A stretch of DNA of 64,000 bases from Arctopsyche grandis (GCF_051622035.1 NC_135365.1:21161501-21225500), one strand, 5' to 3'. Shown: positions 23,007 to 35,270, counted from the stretch's first letter. Translations and numbers: made by a program. Notes: generated from the letters alone by a model not told the origin.

Positions 23007-24201
23007 ATATTTGGCGGTTTTGTTCCTTGCTTGATTCGGAGTTGGCCGGCTGACGGATCAAGAACATTAAACTACCTCTACCACTACTTTTTGCATCCTT
23101 CACTCTGATCTCGAAAACTCCCCTACACTCCATGCTACATATGTTTCGTTTTCTTCATACATATGTTTCGTTTTCTTTGTTCTTCTTTTTTAAAGTGGCC
23201 TACTTGATTACAAACTTTGTATCTTCATTTCGACAAGAATTGTCGCTATATCATAGTGAAGTGTCTTGGGAATACCATCTGATGGTTTCCAGATGCTTTC
23301 TGAGGGGCTCAGAAAAAGAAAAAGGTCAATAAATGAATGTAAAGGGAGAGGTGAAACAAATCTCTAAGCAAATATGAAAAAATCTGGAATGACATGACTT
23401 CCAGCCAAGCGTAGAAATCGATTGATAAAAATTCGGATTCTCACACTTTTAAACGACTCATTATTAGTATTTTTATATCTTCCTAGATATATTTTGAAGA
23501 ATTATCGGCATCAATTTATCATAGCTGTAAATTTCAATTGATTTTCAGCAAAATGGTCTTACAAAAGTCTCAGCTTATCCACCCTTTTCGCACTCAAAAC
23601 TCTTTTGAACTAAAAAGAAGCACATTTAAAATACACATACGAAGCCCAGTGAGCATATTTTGAGTTTGCAAACAGAAAACAATGATCCACAGTCGTCAAT
23701 GAGTTGACCTTGCGTCATTATTGACGATTTTTGGCGGTCGTGCCTTGTGCAAATGACCCGCATTGCAACTGCTTTGAATTAAGCGAACGATTGTCGCATT
23801 TACAATAGAAGCTGAGTGCACACTAAACGAACATTGAACTGTCATGTATAATATATTTAAATACTATTATTTTACGAAGTAAATTTCCATAGAGCGAAGC
23901 GACAGACACTTAATATCGATCCCTAAATGTTTTCGGACGTTTTATCGGAATTTAGGGTAAAAACCGTTTTGTGATCATTTCCGATAGAAGCGAAGTCTAA
24001 TGGACTGTTTTATAGTAAATTGTGAAAAATTGAATAATGATCGCACCGTGGGGTTCAATCAATTAACTTTAAGTGCTTTGAAATTGCTGCGAAACGACTT
24101 GTCTCGGCGGTGAAATTTGCGCAAACACGTTTAAGTACTAATTTTTAATTATAAATACAAACGTTTTTCAATTACTTGAAAATATACGAATAACGAATCA
24201 T
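23007..24201. other. Intergenic, nothing recognised
   Basis: No gene, RNA or element supported. A duplicated CATATGTTTCGTTTTCTT lies at about 23138-23178. Confidence 0.45.
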
Positions 24202-24905
24202 TTGAAGCCATTTTTGTATAAGAAAAACTTTTCCAATTTACAAAGTAGTCATATCGTTTTGTACGTCGATTATATTACTACTTCTATGTCTGCCACTGAC
24301 GTTGTTTCATCATTAGAGCTGCGCCCAAGTGTTTCATTTGCTGATGTTTGTACGGGAGCTGCTAGATGTTTGAAGCCTGATATTAAAACTACGTCTGCAA
24401 GAATTAGTGAATCTTCTATGGAAACGGTGGCAGTGACGTCGATGTTTGCCTCTTCTCCTACATCTGCCTGCTCAAATGGTCCTGATAGTCGTGATTCTGT
24501 TGTGACTGTGTTGGCTTCTCCTTCTGCTTCCTCTTCCGTTTCGTCTCCATTGGCTCAACCTCCGTTGGCTCAATCAAAACTGCCATTTCTTGTCTCAAAG
24601 AAAGTCACGCGCCAAACTGGGAGACCGAAAATTGGTTATTTATTACCAAAATGCACGAGGTCTTAGGACAAAGCTGGCTGCGTTTAATTCAGCCGTTTCT
24701 ACTACATATTTGTGATGATATGGTAGCACTAACGGAAACATGGTTGACTTCATCATTTTTTAATGCTGAATTTTTGATTTTTCCTGGAGGCTGCATCGTC
24801 GCGATAGAGTAGATCGACGTGGTGGTGGTGTATTATTTGCTTGTCGTGATTGGTTTCGGTCAGTCCGGATGACAAACTCTATCTGGTGAGGACTTATGGA
24901 ATTCA
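24202..24905 (+). pseudogene. LINE ORF with endonuclease start, frameshifted
   Basis: An open frame of 154 codons (24202-24666) encodes a Ser/Thr/Pro-rich segment ending near LPFLVSKKVTRQTGRPKIGY. Just before its stop the next frame reads YYQNARGLRTKLAAFNSAVS, then, after further shifts, VALTETWL and RGGGVLFACRD. QNARGLRTK, LTETWL and RGGGV are the signature N-terminal motifs of the apurinic-type endonuclease of CR1/Jockey-like LINEs. The copy therefore has several frameshifts and is truncated soon after the endonuclease start. The Ser-rich part is probably the preceding linker or ORF1 end. Not functional. Confidence 0.75.
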
Positions 24906-25165
24906 TAACTTGAAAATCATAATCGAGAAAGAATATTACGAAATACAAAAACCTTGTAAACATAGAATGAATTCAAGACGATAAACGATATATAATAATA
25001 ATAATAATTATTTTTAGTTGTTTGTGTATATATATGTTTTGTTTTTGTTATGTCTAATTTATTATTTTGTTTCTTGTCTTTTCTGTTATATTTTTGACCA
25101 TTGTGGCGCATTAGGAATTCCTGTAATGCTACAACGGTCCAAACTTTAAATAAATAAATAAATAT
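24906..25165 (+). mobile_element. LINE 3' untranslated tail
   Basis: After an internal deletion the LINE continues as AT-rich sequence ending GGTCCAAACTTTAAATAAAT with (AAAT)n. A short AAAT repeat tail is typical of insect CR1/Jockey-like LINEs. It probably belongs to the same insertion as 24202-24905. Confidence 0.55.
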
Positions 25166-25185
25166 TACGACATCATCATCTACAG

Positions 25186-25345
25186 CTACTCATAATCCAC
25201 TGCTGGAAGAAGGCTACTCCAACACGCTTCCAATCGTCCCTGTTTTGTGCAACTCTCATCCATCTTCTTTGCGACCTTCTTTTCACTCTTTCGCATCATC
25301 TCGGCTACTATTTTATTCACCTTTCATCAATTCTTCTAGATGCAG
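25186..25345 (-). pseudogene. LINE polyprotein C-terminal fragment
   Basis: The minus strand resembles the endings at 33990-34640, with the pattern of a LINE terminal region (a W followed by charged residues, then a final EE-type helix). Only about 50 codons can be matched and stops interrupt them. Confidence 0.5.
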
Positions 25346-26106
25346 TACAAAACTGATTCATAGAAGAAACTTAGCATTTGACCTCTTTATAGTACGATTT
25401 TAATCAATACATGTTTTAACGAACAGCCGTTATTCTAACGAATTGATTTTATAGATATTTCGAATGGATTTGTAACGCGTACAATTTAATGTTTCACAAT
25501 TATTCACACTACGTTATCGTCAAAAGAGTTTATGAAGCTTAAGTCAAAGCCATGAAATATCATGATATAAACTCCAAATATAGATATTACCTTATTGATA
25601 AGTCCAAGGTAATATAGATGAGTCCAAGTTACTCATCCAAGCTACTCGCATTGTGTCGACCCGATATAAACATTTTTGACTTTCGAAGTATGTATAACTC
25701 TGTTTACAGTGCCTGATCTTCAGAACGTGCATATACTCTATCCTTATTTTTTACAAGAACTGATGCGAAAATTTACTTAAATTTAAAAGTGTGAAACAAA
25801 ATCAGTCAATCGGCTAAATTACGCTGACAATACGTATTTTATTTAAGAAGATAGTTATTTATTTCACTGCTCTGTCCTTTAGATTTATTTATTTTCTAAA
25901 ATTTCCTTTTGTCTGAGCAACAAAAAATCACGTTTTTTACTCACTGGAGCGGAGACTAGTCAAACTCTTCAATTTTTGACAATATTTTTTGTTGGATAAC
26001 TCTAGCTTAAGAGATGTAAGCGTTTAAAGAAATACGTGCAATTTTCAACGATTTTTGACTTGCCAAAAATAAGTATTGGAATTAGTGATTTTTTTTTCTT
26101 GTTCAC
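25346..26106. other. Intergenic, nothing recognised
   Basis: AT-rich, no gene or element supported. Confidence 0.45.
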
Positions 26107-26560
26107 TTGCCTGAGACGGATAGCGAGTGACCAGGACTTATTTTATTTCTCTAAATATACTGAATGCAGGGTCTTCATATTTTATGTATTCCTCATCAAA
26201 ACCTCCACGATTAGAATTATGCTATTACGAAATAAAAACATTGAACAATTGTACACGTGCTTCACATATGCAAGAGAGGGGGAATTCAGTACGCGCCGCG
26301 CTCAATGGTCACTGTGAGAACGATATCCACCTTGGAATGACAGCTTTGCTTCAGCTGTCACTTGCACTTATTTTACATATATTATTCGATGTTTAATACT
26401 TGATAAAATGCTTTTCATAGCTAATTAAAATAATTAACCTCGAAGATTTTGGTATTATTATAACTTAAAACACACAATTATTTATAACTGGGTGCTTGGA
26501 GTCCAGCACAGTGGCTAGCGGATTTTTTTTAGCATAGTAAGGCAAGTGTTAAAATACGTA
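26107..26560 (-). repeat. Unclassified dispersed repeat, copy 2
   Basis: Inverse copy of 6527-6912: GCCTGAGACGGATAGCGAGT at one end and CCAGCACAGTGGCTAGCGGA at the other. Two overlapping frames of about 90 codons across it have no motif. Confidence 0.6.
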
Positions 26561-26657
26561 TATAACAAAATATATTTTGCTTATTTTTAATTATATCACG
26601 TTTATAAGGATTGTTTTTTTATGTTCTTATTTATTTCTTCCTTACAGCTCAATATTG

Positions 26658-26695
26658 GTCACTCTATATTGGTGAAAACTTCAATATAGAGTGAC
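26658..26695. repeat. Perfect 14-bp stem hairpin
   Basis: GTCACTCTATATTG, ten-base loop, then the exact inverse CAATATAGAGTGAC. No other copy in the window. Confidence 0.85.
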
Positions 26696-27254
26696 TAGCT
26701 GATATCGATGATTCGACCTTGAATTACTACATACATGTATTTGATATTCGTACAGTGTGAACAAATCTTAAAGTCGACAGTCGAATTTCGTGACACAAAT
26801 AGTCACATAATGAGGAAGCACTGAGAGCTTCCCCCTTTTTTTAACAACCACCGAATCATTTTAAATATACATATATAAATATATAAATATACCTACGTAT
26901 ATATACTGGTATACTTTCGGATTGTTTCTCGAAACTTTACAATCGTAAAAAGATGATAAATATGTAAAGTTAAAGACTTGTACCGAGATGTACCGACGCG
27001 ATCAAAATAAATTTTCAATTTCGTTTGGTTTGATTTGACATTAAACTAGCGGAAAGTTTGACTTGAACTATTTTATACTGAAATTATTACATCAATTTTA
27101 AAATTCGTTCTCGGTTTAAATTAAACGTTCGCGTGCGACCGCTTCGTCAAATCGAGACGTATCTCCTTTTGCACGTTACATTTCGTCGGGACCGACGAAT
27201 TTAATTTCGAATTACACGCTTCGCTAATAATAATTATTTGACTAATTGTTGTCG

Positions 27255-27274
27255 TTTGTTTGTTTCAGGTGAGC
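27255..27274 (+). other. Candidate recursive (ratchet) splice site
   Basis: TTTGTTTGTTTCAG is followed at once by GTGAGC, so a strong acceptor directly abuts a donor-like GTRAG. This is the architecture of zero-length exons used in recursive splicing of long insect introns. Chance occurrence is quite possible in T-rich DNA. Confidence 0.25.
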
Positions 27275-27873
27275 CGCGTTCAACGGAACAATTAAGCGAA
27301 TTTAGGAATACATCAATCAACGTGTACGTATTGTAATCAAGTAAATGGATCACGCACTACGTTTTATATGGAAAACAATGCAGTGTTGCGATATTTAATC
27401 AAAATTGATTACATTAAATAGTGGTAATGTGCTTTTAACGAAATTCAACGCACCGTTGAAGAATTTCTGTGGTTTAATAAAATTGGATGGAATAATATGT
27501 GCGTATCGGTAAGATTGTTTTGAAGCACTTTTATGATATTTTGCTTTTGAATATATGATGATAATTAATGTTAAGTGACCTCTATATATCATTAATGAAA
27601 TTAGTTTGAAGTGGTTTAAAGTGAAAATTTGGCTATAATAGACTGACGGTCCTTCTCAAAAGATAGTCTATGTATAGTAGTTGGAAATTAAATTTCCACC
27701 AGTTCTATATATGTATTATATCATATATATAATAAGTACATACATATGTGCTGTTATAATTGAAAGTGGCATGAATCCGCTGTTAAACAATATTTAAAAA
27801 TACTGGTGGTCTGTAATACGTTTATTCTGATTTTCCGATATTCTGGACATACATATGTATATTGAATTAAAAA

Positions 27874-28125
27874 CCAGCAGAATAGACTATTGGTTAGCAT
27901 ATAATGCTTTGAACAGAGTGGTCACGGGTTCAAATCCCACTGGTTTCTGTTGGTCAGACCTTGAATTTGTGACTCCAGGTCGATCGTTTCCTATCAGAGT
28001 TTGCCAATTTATCTGATTTCATTATTAAAACGGTTCCTCTTCAAATCAGCAAAACCCACTATTTGAATACGATTTCAAATGTATAATCTATAATTTTATA
28101 TATGCATGTACAAGTTTATGTAATA
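27874..28125 (+). mobile_element. tRNA-derived SINE, subfamily A
   Basis: Head CCAGCAGAATAGACTATTGG, box A TTGGTTAGCATA, box B GGGTTCAAATCCC, closing TTTCTGTTGG, then the conserved body with GACTCCAGGTCGATCG and TTTGCCAATTTATCTGATTT. Confidence 0.85.
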
Positions 28126-28127
28126 CC

Positions 28128-28294
28128 ACTGGAGTCACAAACATCCGACTTGAAGTCACAAATATCCAAGTCTGACCAGCAGCAATATAGATAATACTCG
28201 GAATAGATTGATTTGAATCGAGGTCAACCCAAAGCTTGAACCCGGGAACTTCTCAGTGATTAGCAACAACGCAACCACCGATCTATACTGCTGG
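28128..28294 (-). mobile_element. tRNA-derived SINE, subfamily B
   Basis: On the minus strand: CCAGCAGTATAGATCGGTGG, box-B-like GTTCCCGGGTTCAAGC, CTGCTGGTCAGACTTGG and a duplicated TTGTGACT body. It is tail to tail with the preceding SINE. Confidence 0.8.
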
Positions 28295-29798
28295 CTATAT
28301 ATGCATATACATACATAAATTGATGATGAATTTTAGAATCTGGAAATAAGATCATTTTGAAATTTAATTTATATTTTAACTACTGGAGAAATAATCTATA
28401 GAGACACTGCTTTACATAGAAAACTGTAAAATTATCGTGATGAAGCAATGTAGTCTTATTCCTACCATCCCTTAAAACATTTCATCGACTATATTTACTC
28501 CACAGAATAGCTAAATATTAATGGTTTATCTAAATTATTAATTTATTGTGACGGCTAGGTTGGGCTCGGAATTGGTCTTCAAGGCCAAAGTCAATTAGAT
28601 AGATTCCAAGAATTTCATTTTGGAGTCAAATATAATAATTCAATAAGATGACACCCATGACGTTTACACATGTGTTAAAACCACATCAGAGGTCGTTTTA
28701 TTTTCTGTATATTAACAAGCAGAGATACATATGTACATAAATATGTTGTCTAAGCCTTGCGAAGTGCTATTTTGTGTGCATACATATATCACATACATAC
28801 ATGAAACTTACTTCTGCATTAAAATCATTGTTTGTATCCAAAGAGTCATTTGTGTAGAACTTTCGCAACGAGTCGGTAATGCAGTGTACTAATTTATCGG
28901 TAATTATCACCGCCGATAAACGACGCTTTCAATATATGCAAACGGTTCTGGTATCTTCATATGTATATTTGTGGTAGATTTAAACGTTTTGTATGCAGAA
29001 TTGCGAAATCTCCGATTTTATACAAAAATTTGTATTCGTAGATTGTTGGAATATATTTGTCTATGTGCGTCATTTATCAAATATATACATATATGGCTGT
29101 TATTTTTGACGTCAAATGTAATCGCGTGCGACACAACAAGGTGACATTATGTAGAATGCATTATCGAAGTCTTCAATTATTTATGAATAATGCAATGATT
29201 TTATACTATTTATATGGGATTTTGCCGGCGGATGCAACGTTGGCGTGATGTATTTGTGTCGTAAGTAAATAAACATTCAGTTACGAGCATGTAGCGATAA
29301 AACTATAAAAGTAGGACTGTTGAACTTTCGCTAGTAGTAATGTCGTTAAAATTTACATCGTTTTACGATGTATTGACTGTGATTAGTTATGCTTGTGGAA
29401 AGAAAAAGCTTTCAATCCTATAGTGAGTGTATGTATGTATGTAGGTAGTGAAATGAGAAGAAAATTACCAGTTGCTATATCTAGAGGGTGAAAGTTCCAT
29501 ATATGTAGCGGTGGTAATTACGTGGTCTGGAAGGCAATCCGAAATCCCTTTTTGCTGTAATTATGGAGTCAAACCATTGTTCGAAAAACTTGACTCGTGT
29601 ATAAAGGATCGTTAGTTGGTACATTGAAAGTTTCTTGTACGAAACGCAGTCAAGAAGTTTGAAGTCTGACAGTCTATTATATTCGTATTGTACAGCAGTG
29701 GTCGCCACGTGGGCTCTTTTTGGTCGTAGATCATTTTTACAGTATTGTCCTATTTGCCTATTTTTTTTAGAAGGTTTTTACAAGCCTCATATCAGGTT
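28295..29798. other. Intergenic, nothing recognised
   Basis: No gene or complete element. Includes CATA/TATG tracts and a 63-codon frame (29057-29248) with no motif. Confidence 0.45.
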
Positions 29799-29806
29799 GT
29801 TATTAG

Positions 29807-29930
29807 TAGAGGTTGGATAGTCACAGTGCTATCCATTGTTGTAAATCCTTTGTAAAAAAGGTTCGGCATACCTTTAAAAATGCATTTACAACCTTTGAAC
29901 AATACGCGGCACCTTCTGGTCCGGTGACTA
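29807..29930 (+). mobile_element. hAT MITE family A
   Basis: Runs from TAGAGGTTGGATAGTCACAG to TCCGGTGACTA, 124 bp, with a perfect 8-bp duplication GTTATTAG at 29799-29806 and 29931-29938. Eight-base duplications fitting nTnnnnAn and a TAGAG terminus indicate the hAT superfamily. Non-coding. Confidence 0.9.
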
Positions 29931-29938
29931 GTTATTAG

Positions 29939-30300
29939 TTCCACTTCGCCTATCGATCTGATGAACTTCCTACATTCTTTCGATTGCTTTGAAACTTCAC
30001 CATTTTGCGAGGTTTGGCCGCTGATAGAGATTTCAATTGCTTTCGCTAGTTCGATGGTGAGATATATAATTGTAAAACACGCGTTTAAGAATCCAAAAAA
30101 TTTGGAGACAGTGATAGCTAACCCTTTGTCACTATCCTGTAGCCTTGTTTGACTTTCCGCCCCCCACTCGTTTTGTCAGCTTTAATCGCTTAACTTTATC
30201 TTTTTGTTTTATTTTATTATATATGTACATAAATTTTAATTTAAAAAGGTTATATAAAAAAAACAAATTTTAGAATACCAGGGGTATAATTTTTTATTTT
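29939..30300. other. Intergenic, nothing recognised
   Basis: A 63-codon frame lies here (29961-30152) with no motif. AT-rich toward the right. Confidence 0.4.
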
Positions 30301-30726
30301 ATTATATACATATATACCAGGAAGGCCTAACAGGTAAACCCCAACCCACCTTCCTGGCCAATTACAAACAATGGAGCATTTTTATTAAATAAGTCGCTGA
30401 ATTACGAGACACTGAAAACTCGAAAGTAGCGAGACATCTATACATTTTAACTTGTACATTAATCATACTCAAATTGTGGTGAAATAGTAGGTAGGAAGGT
30501 TTTTTTTATCCAATTTAATTGAGGAACCGTTTCATCAATGAAATCAGAAATATTGGCAAACTCTGATAGACAACTATGGACCTGGAGTCACAAATATCCA
30601 AGTGTGACCAGCAGCATTACAGATATACTCAGAATAAATTGTTTTCAATTGAGTTTAACTCACGGGATCGAACCCGGCGCCTCTTGGTGCTAAGCAAAAG
30701 CACAACCACCGGGCCATGCTGCTGGC
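30301..30726 (-). mobile_element. tRNA-derived SINE, near full length
   Basis: On the minus strand the head CCAGCAGCATGGCCCGGTGG has box B GGTTCGATCCCG, followed by CTGCTGGTCACACTTGG, GTGACTCCAGGTCC, the TTTGCCAATATTTCTGATTT body and the tail TTGGCCAGGAAGG...TTTACCTGTTAGGCC. It combines a subfamily B head with the long 3' region seen at 16437. Confidence 0.8.
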
Positions 30727-30841
30727 TTTTCACACTATATCTTATAAAATTTGCATTGTAGGCTCTCATTATCTCTCATATATTATTTCACTTATTAATT
30801 AAAGTATTCTGAATTGTTTGTCCCATTCTCTATGTACATAC

Positions 30842-31540
<699 letters not shown>

Positions 31541-31812
31541 CTAGTGGTGGTACCTGGCTTCGCTCGGTTCCACTTTTGACGATCTCTTTCGTTTCAGCAC
31601 GGATGTAATAAAAGTAACTTGAAATGGAAATGCAATCTTGTAGTGAGAATATCGTCAAAGTATGAAAAAAATCTTCATTTGTTTTTTCATTAAATTTATT
31701 TGAATCGAAAAAAATTAATATTATTTAACGACCGACCAACCACAAACGTCTTTGACCAATCCAGCCAATCAGAAACGAATTACAGATCCCGTTTTGGTTT
31801 TATATATAAAGA
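31541..31812 (-). mobile_element. Helitron (non-autonomous)
   Basis: On the minus strand it begins TCTTTATATATAAAACC preceded by A and ends with the hairpin ACCGAGCGAAGCCAGG and CTAG. It shares the ACGACCGACCAACCACAAACG segment with the interrupted copy at 925-1510. 272 bp, no Rep/helicase. Confidence 0.8.
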
Positions 31813-32215
31813 TAACTTGTGGGTCAATCAAGATTGAATTTAATGGTGATTGTCTTTTACCATTGTAAATGTTTTATAGTTTACCCGGTTATGGTTAGTT
31901 GTATTGGTTGGATTAAACTTAAATGTGTCTGGTTTTATAATAATTTTAAGTCCTTGAAAATTTAATTTACAATAACTTCAATATGTGTATATCCTGAAAA
32001 ATTAAGGAAAATAATTTTCCTTTATTATATTTTAAAACAATATACCTACAAGGGATCTTTAGTCAGAAAAATGAACACTTACCTTTCACAAATTAACAAA
32101 CTTATCCCATTTGTGAGAAATAGTAAAATTCTAAGAAATATACGAACACCCTCCCAAGTTTTTAATTGCGATATTATTTGATTCGGCCGAGTATATTTGA
32201 TCAGCAGGTAATGGT
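31813..32215. other. Intergenic, nothing recognised
   Basis: AT-rich, no features identified. Confidence 0.45.
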
Positions 32216-32218
32216 TAA

Positions 32219-32520
32219 GGGCGAAAACACACTGAGTTTGACGTGGTACGTGTTTTTTTTTTAGATACTTTCAAACCCCTAGCCCATTCATGGTACACAG
32301 TCCCTAATATCACCCCCTGGAGTGTTTTCAGTGGTATTTTATCCTTGCTTGACAGTGATCAATATCAGTGAATTCCATATTTAAAGAAATGTAGGAGAAA
32401 CTTGTCGTTTGCATATGGATATGCATACACGTGCGACCTCCCAAACATAATCAATCTGCAGGGGCACAGCGGGTAGACAAGGACACATGACGTCCCATAC
32501 CACTCTGTGTGTTCTCGCCC
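32219..32520. mobile_element. Harbinger-like MITE, intact ends
   Basis: Begins GGGCGAAAACACACTGAG and ends CTCTGTGTGTTCTCGCCC, flanked on both sides by TAA (32216-32218 and 32521-32523). The 3-bp TAA duplication and GGGCG terminus point to PIF/Harbinger. 302 bp and non-coding; a relative lies at 20823-21115. Confidence 0.85.
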
Positions 32521-32812
32521 TAAGTCTTGTCCGTTTATACGAACTAGTTCCAGTTCGTTGTTGATAGTGTTTATAATTTAGTTGGAATCGAAGTTTGTCC
32601 CTTTCCAAGAGTTTCGCGAGAGCTGCTCAGAGCTTAGGCATTTTCCACCGAGCACTTTCTTCCGTGTTACTTGGATTGTGGATTTTGGAGTTTACATGGT
32701 GCGGTCGGTTTGTTCCACCTGTTGTTTGGTGACTTGCCCAACGACACATCTTGTGTACACTCACAAACAGTAAATTTCGCAACTGCAAACAGATAACGAC
32801 ACGGGCAAACAA

Positions 32813-33007
32813 ATGCAGCAACGGCGGCCGTTCAGCAACCACTTTTTCCAGTTAGCATTGTCTTATCGTCACGAAGTGCATGATGACTACGACGGCACAG
32901 TACCATCATCGCCAGTGCCAGAACAACACCACCTCGATTCACGCTCTCCAGAAGTCGGACGATCTCCTTTTCGGTTCTTGATTCCATCCGGCGACTCGAC
33001 TTCCTGA
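32813..33007 (+). CDS. Candidate short coding exon, unrecognised
   Basis: A 64-codon frame starts in good context (ACAAATGC) and encodes a polar, proline- and serine-rich peptide beginning MQQRRPFSNHFFQLALSYRH and containing VPSSPVPEQHHLDSRSP. Codon and amino-acid use look like genuine protein rather than translated AT-rich DNA. The upstream 32560-32812 is also GC-balanced, as a 5' UTR would be. No domain is recognised. A real gene would need a downstream exon, but no convincing donor was found inside the frame, which ends at a TGA at 33005. It could be a complete micropeptide, a first exon with an unrecognised donor, or chance. Confidence 0.3.
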   Translation: MQQRRPFSNHFFQLALSYRHEVHDDYDGTVPSSPVPEQHHLDSRSPEVGRSPFRFLIPSGDSTS

Positions 33008-33486
33008 GACTGACATGACGGTCGTTGGCTGATGAGATGATAAGGTGATCATTTTTCAATTCGCAAAGCTCGTGATGTTCAATTGAAATTGCAGGTGGTT
33101 TGTCCTGTGCGCTCTAGTTTTGTACATTATATTTAAATGATGAAATGTGGTAGTTTTGATGTGAATACGAGCTCGGACAATGTAGATCGCGAAGTAACTT
33201 ACTCAAGTTTGATTAACCTATTAGAAAACGAATGATTTGAGATAAGATATATGTACATGTACAATATAATAAAGCAGCATAAAAATAAACAATGGTGCAC
33301 TAAAGCGGTACTTCTATAAATTGTTTTCTATTTATATTTGTATTTTTCTTAGTGGTTATGACTAACAATGAAACAAACGAAGACTTTTTATACATATTGT
33401 ATTGTAAAAGTTAATTTGATTCAATGTTGTGCTTTGTTTGTTATGTTATTTTTTTAAATATCTATAATGATCGGTTTTAAATGATA
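33008..33486. other. Intergenic, nothing recognised
   Basis: AT-rich with no frame or element apart from the MITE edge that follows. Confidence 0.45.
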
Positions 33487-33494
33487 GTCATCTT

Positions 33495-33982
33495 CAAAGA
33501 TCGGCGTTTAGATGATGCTTTTGGCACAAAAAATGATTCACAATTGTCAAACATGCTTTATTGCTATTGTTACGTATACTAAACAGAGCCGCCGAGTAAT
33601 TGCGATCGGATTAGGCCGGGTAGCGTCCTGAGAGACCGTGTGACCGGGGTAAGTGGTTTTAAGGATTAGCGACAAGCTAAGTGCATGAAACAATGATTGC
33701 ACTTCTCATACCGTGGGAATACATATCCGAATACGTGACTATACAGTAGGTAAACAGATTAGACGTCCTGAGAGATCTACCCCTTATAAGGCGGTACGTA
33801 GGCGATATCAGGTCATTCTGGACTGAGTAGTGACCGTGCGTGTATCTCCTTAATCATCAATAAATGCTGTGATACGACTATTGACCTTTTACTTGGATCC
33901 TCCACCCACCCCTACGCAACACTATCTTACTTTGTAGTGTTCTATTATTATTTGAGAAGCATCTAGCCAACGTCGAAAACCA
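33495..33982 (+). mobile_element. hAT MITE family C, split by a solo LTR
   Basis: Matches the clean copy at 39842-39989: AAAGATCGGCG, GATGCTTTTGGCACAAAAAA and GCCAACGTCGAAAACCA. It is interrupted at 33568-33921 by an LTR. Flanks GTCATCTT and GTCATTAT agree at 6 of 8 positions with each other and resemble the GTCATCAC target of the relative. Confidence 0.7.
33568..33921 (+). mobile_element. Solo LTR (gypsy-type)
   Basis: Begins TGTTACGTATACTAAACAGA and ends ACCCCTACGCAACA, with the 4-bp duplication CTAT at 33564-33567 and 33922-33925. A TATA-like TTATAAGG near 33784 and AATAAA at 33859 give the U3-R layout. It shares its 3' end with the LTR at 1014-1397. A 4-bp duplication with TG...CA ends suits Ty3/gypsy-type elements. 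Confidence 0.9.
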
Positions 33983-33989
33983 GTCATTA

Positions 33990-34640
33990 TTATTTAAAGC
34001 CATTTGCCATCTACTACTGGATGAAAGCCTCCCCAAAACGCTCCCATTCCATTCACCCATCTCACCCCACACATTTTTTTATAATTTCGTATACCCATCA
34101 ATGAGAGAATGTATCACCTTTTTACATTCTCTCGGGTACCATTCCAGCACTTCTTTGTCCACCTTTCGTCCATTCTTCTAGCTACACGACCCGCCCATTG
34201 CTGTTTGAATATTTTCACTTTCTCTTCACACTCTCAGCAGAAAAATATAATGCAACTTAAAAATGAATGAAATATGCATTAATGCTGAGCATCTCGCATA
34301 TAGGATTGGAAAATTCTAAGTTGGCCCACTTTGCATCAACATCCTCATTTACAGCCATCCACCATCCAATGTTAGATGAAGGTTTCTCCAAATATTTCCA
34401 ATCGTCTCCATTTTCAGCAACACTCATCCAACTCACCCCACCCATTTTCCTAATTTCTTCTACCCATCTTCTCCACAGTTTTACTTTTACCCTTTTGCAT
34501 TCTCTCGGGTACCATTCTAGCACTTATTTTTTCCACCTTTCATCCATTTTTCCAGCTACGTGACCCTTCCATTGCCGTTTGAATCTCTTCACTCACTCAA
34601 CTATATCCACTACCCTTGTCATACTTCTCACCCACGTAAA
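33990..34640 (-). pseudogene. Two LINE C-terminal fragments in tandem
   Basis: The better copy (34257-34640, minus) encodes LEWYPRECKRVKVKLWRRWV, then EIRKMGGVSWMSVAENGDDW and KYLEKPSSNIGWW. This is the C-terminal signature of insect non-LTR retrotransposon polyproteins (RV-EW-PR--KR-RGRP--RW--ei, then W---A-dR--W). A second, more decayed copy lies at about 33990-34235. Both lack the reverse transcriptase core and carry stops. Confidence 0.7.
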
Positions 34641-34894
34641 AGTTTAATTGATTCACTGTTGCGCCTTGTTTATTATGTTCTTTTTTTCAATATCATATTT
34701 ATGTATAATGATCGGTTTTAAATGATAGCTATCTTCGTATACAACCATTTTTGTAATGTTTTGTGTGTCTTTCTCACATGTAAAAAAAACATCTGAAAAT
34801 GGTCTTTAGATATACATATATGTAGGTATGTAGTAAAAAACGCGTACTCATAAAATTTTCTCTTGCGACGCATTTTCTGAGAATAAAAAGTTTA

Positions 34895-35137
34895 TTTATA
34901 TAGTTTTGCACATGTAAAAACGATAGCATGCCTGATATATGTTATTACAATTCGGGCCAAAACTCTATATATTTTCCTTGTATTGCCATAAGTTTGACAG
35001 TGATCGACAACAGTTATTCCCATATTTGGAGAAATGTGGAAGAAACTTTTCGAAATTATAATATACAGACCCATTCCCAACTGGAGTCTACCTAGGTATG
35101 CCGTGCCGTACGATTGTATGTGTGTCTGCGCCTTTAC
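34895..35137 (-). mobile_element. Harbinger-like MITE fragment
   Basis: Shares CATAAGTTTGACAGTGATCG and the following TATTTGGAGAAATGTGG with the copies at 22720 and 32219, and ends GTGTGTCTGCGCCTTTA, a decayed GGGCG-type terminus. The left end is missing. Confidence 0.5.
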
Positions 35138-35270
35138 TCAAGCTTTGGCCATTAGATTCAGCTAAGTTTTTTACGACAACTGGTCCGTCAAGTACGAATA
35201 TATATTTGCATGATTTGATATTACGAATACGTTGCTTTTTAATTTAAAAAAATTGTATATTTATTCAATA

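Larger units (their letters stand above)
26561..27873. other. Intergenic, holds a hairpin and a splice-like motif
   Basis: No gene is supported. The part 27110-27310 is less AT-rich and ends with a polypyrimidine-CAG-GTGAG motif (separate entry). A perfect 14-bp hairpin lies at 26658-26695. Confidence 0.45.

Noticed and set aside
32219..32520. Duplication of the kinase promoter or other gene-related repeat
   Set aside because: TAA flanks and GGGCG inverted ends identify a Harbinger-like MITE.
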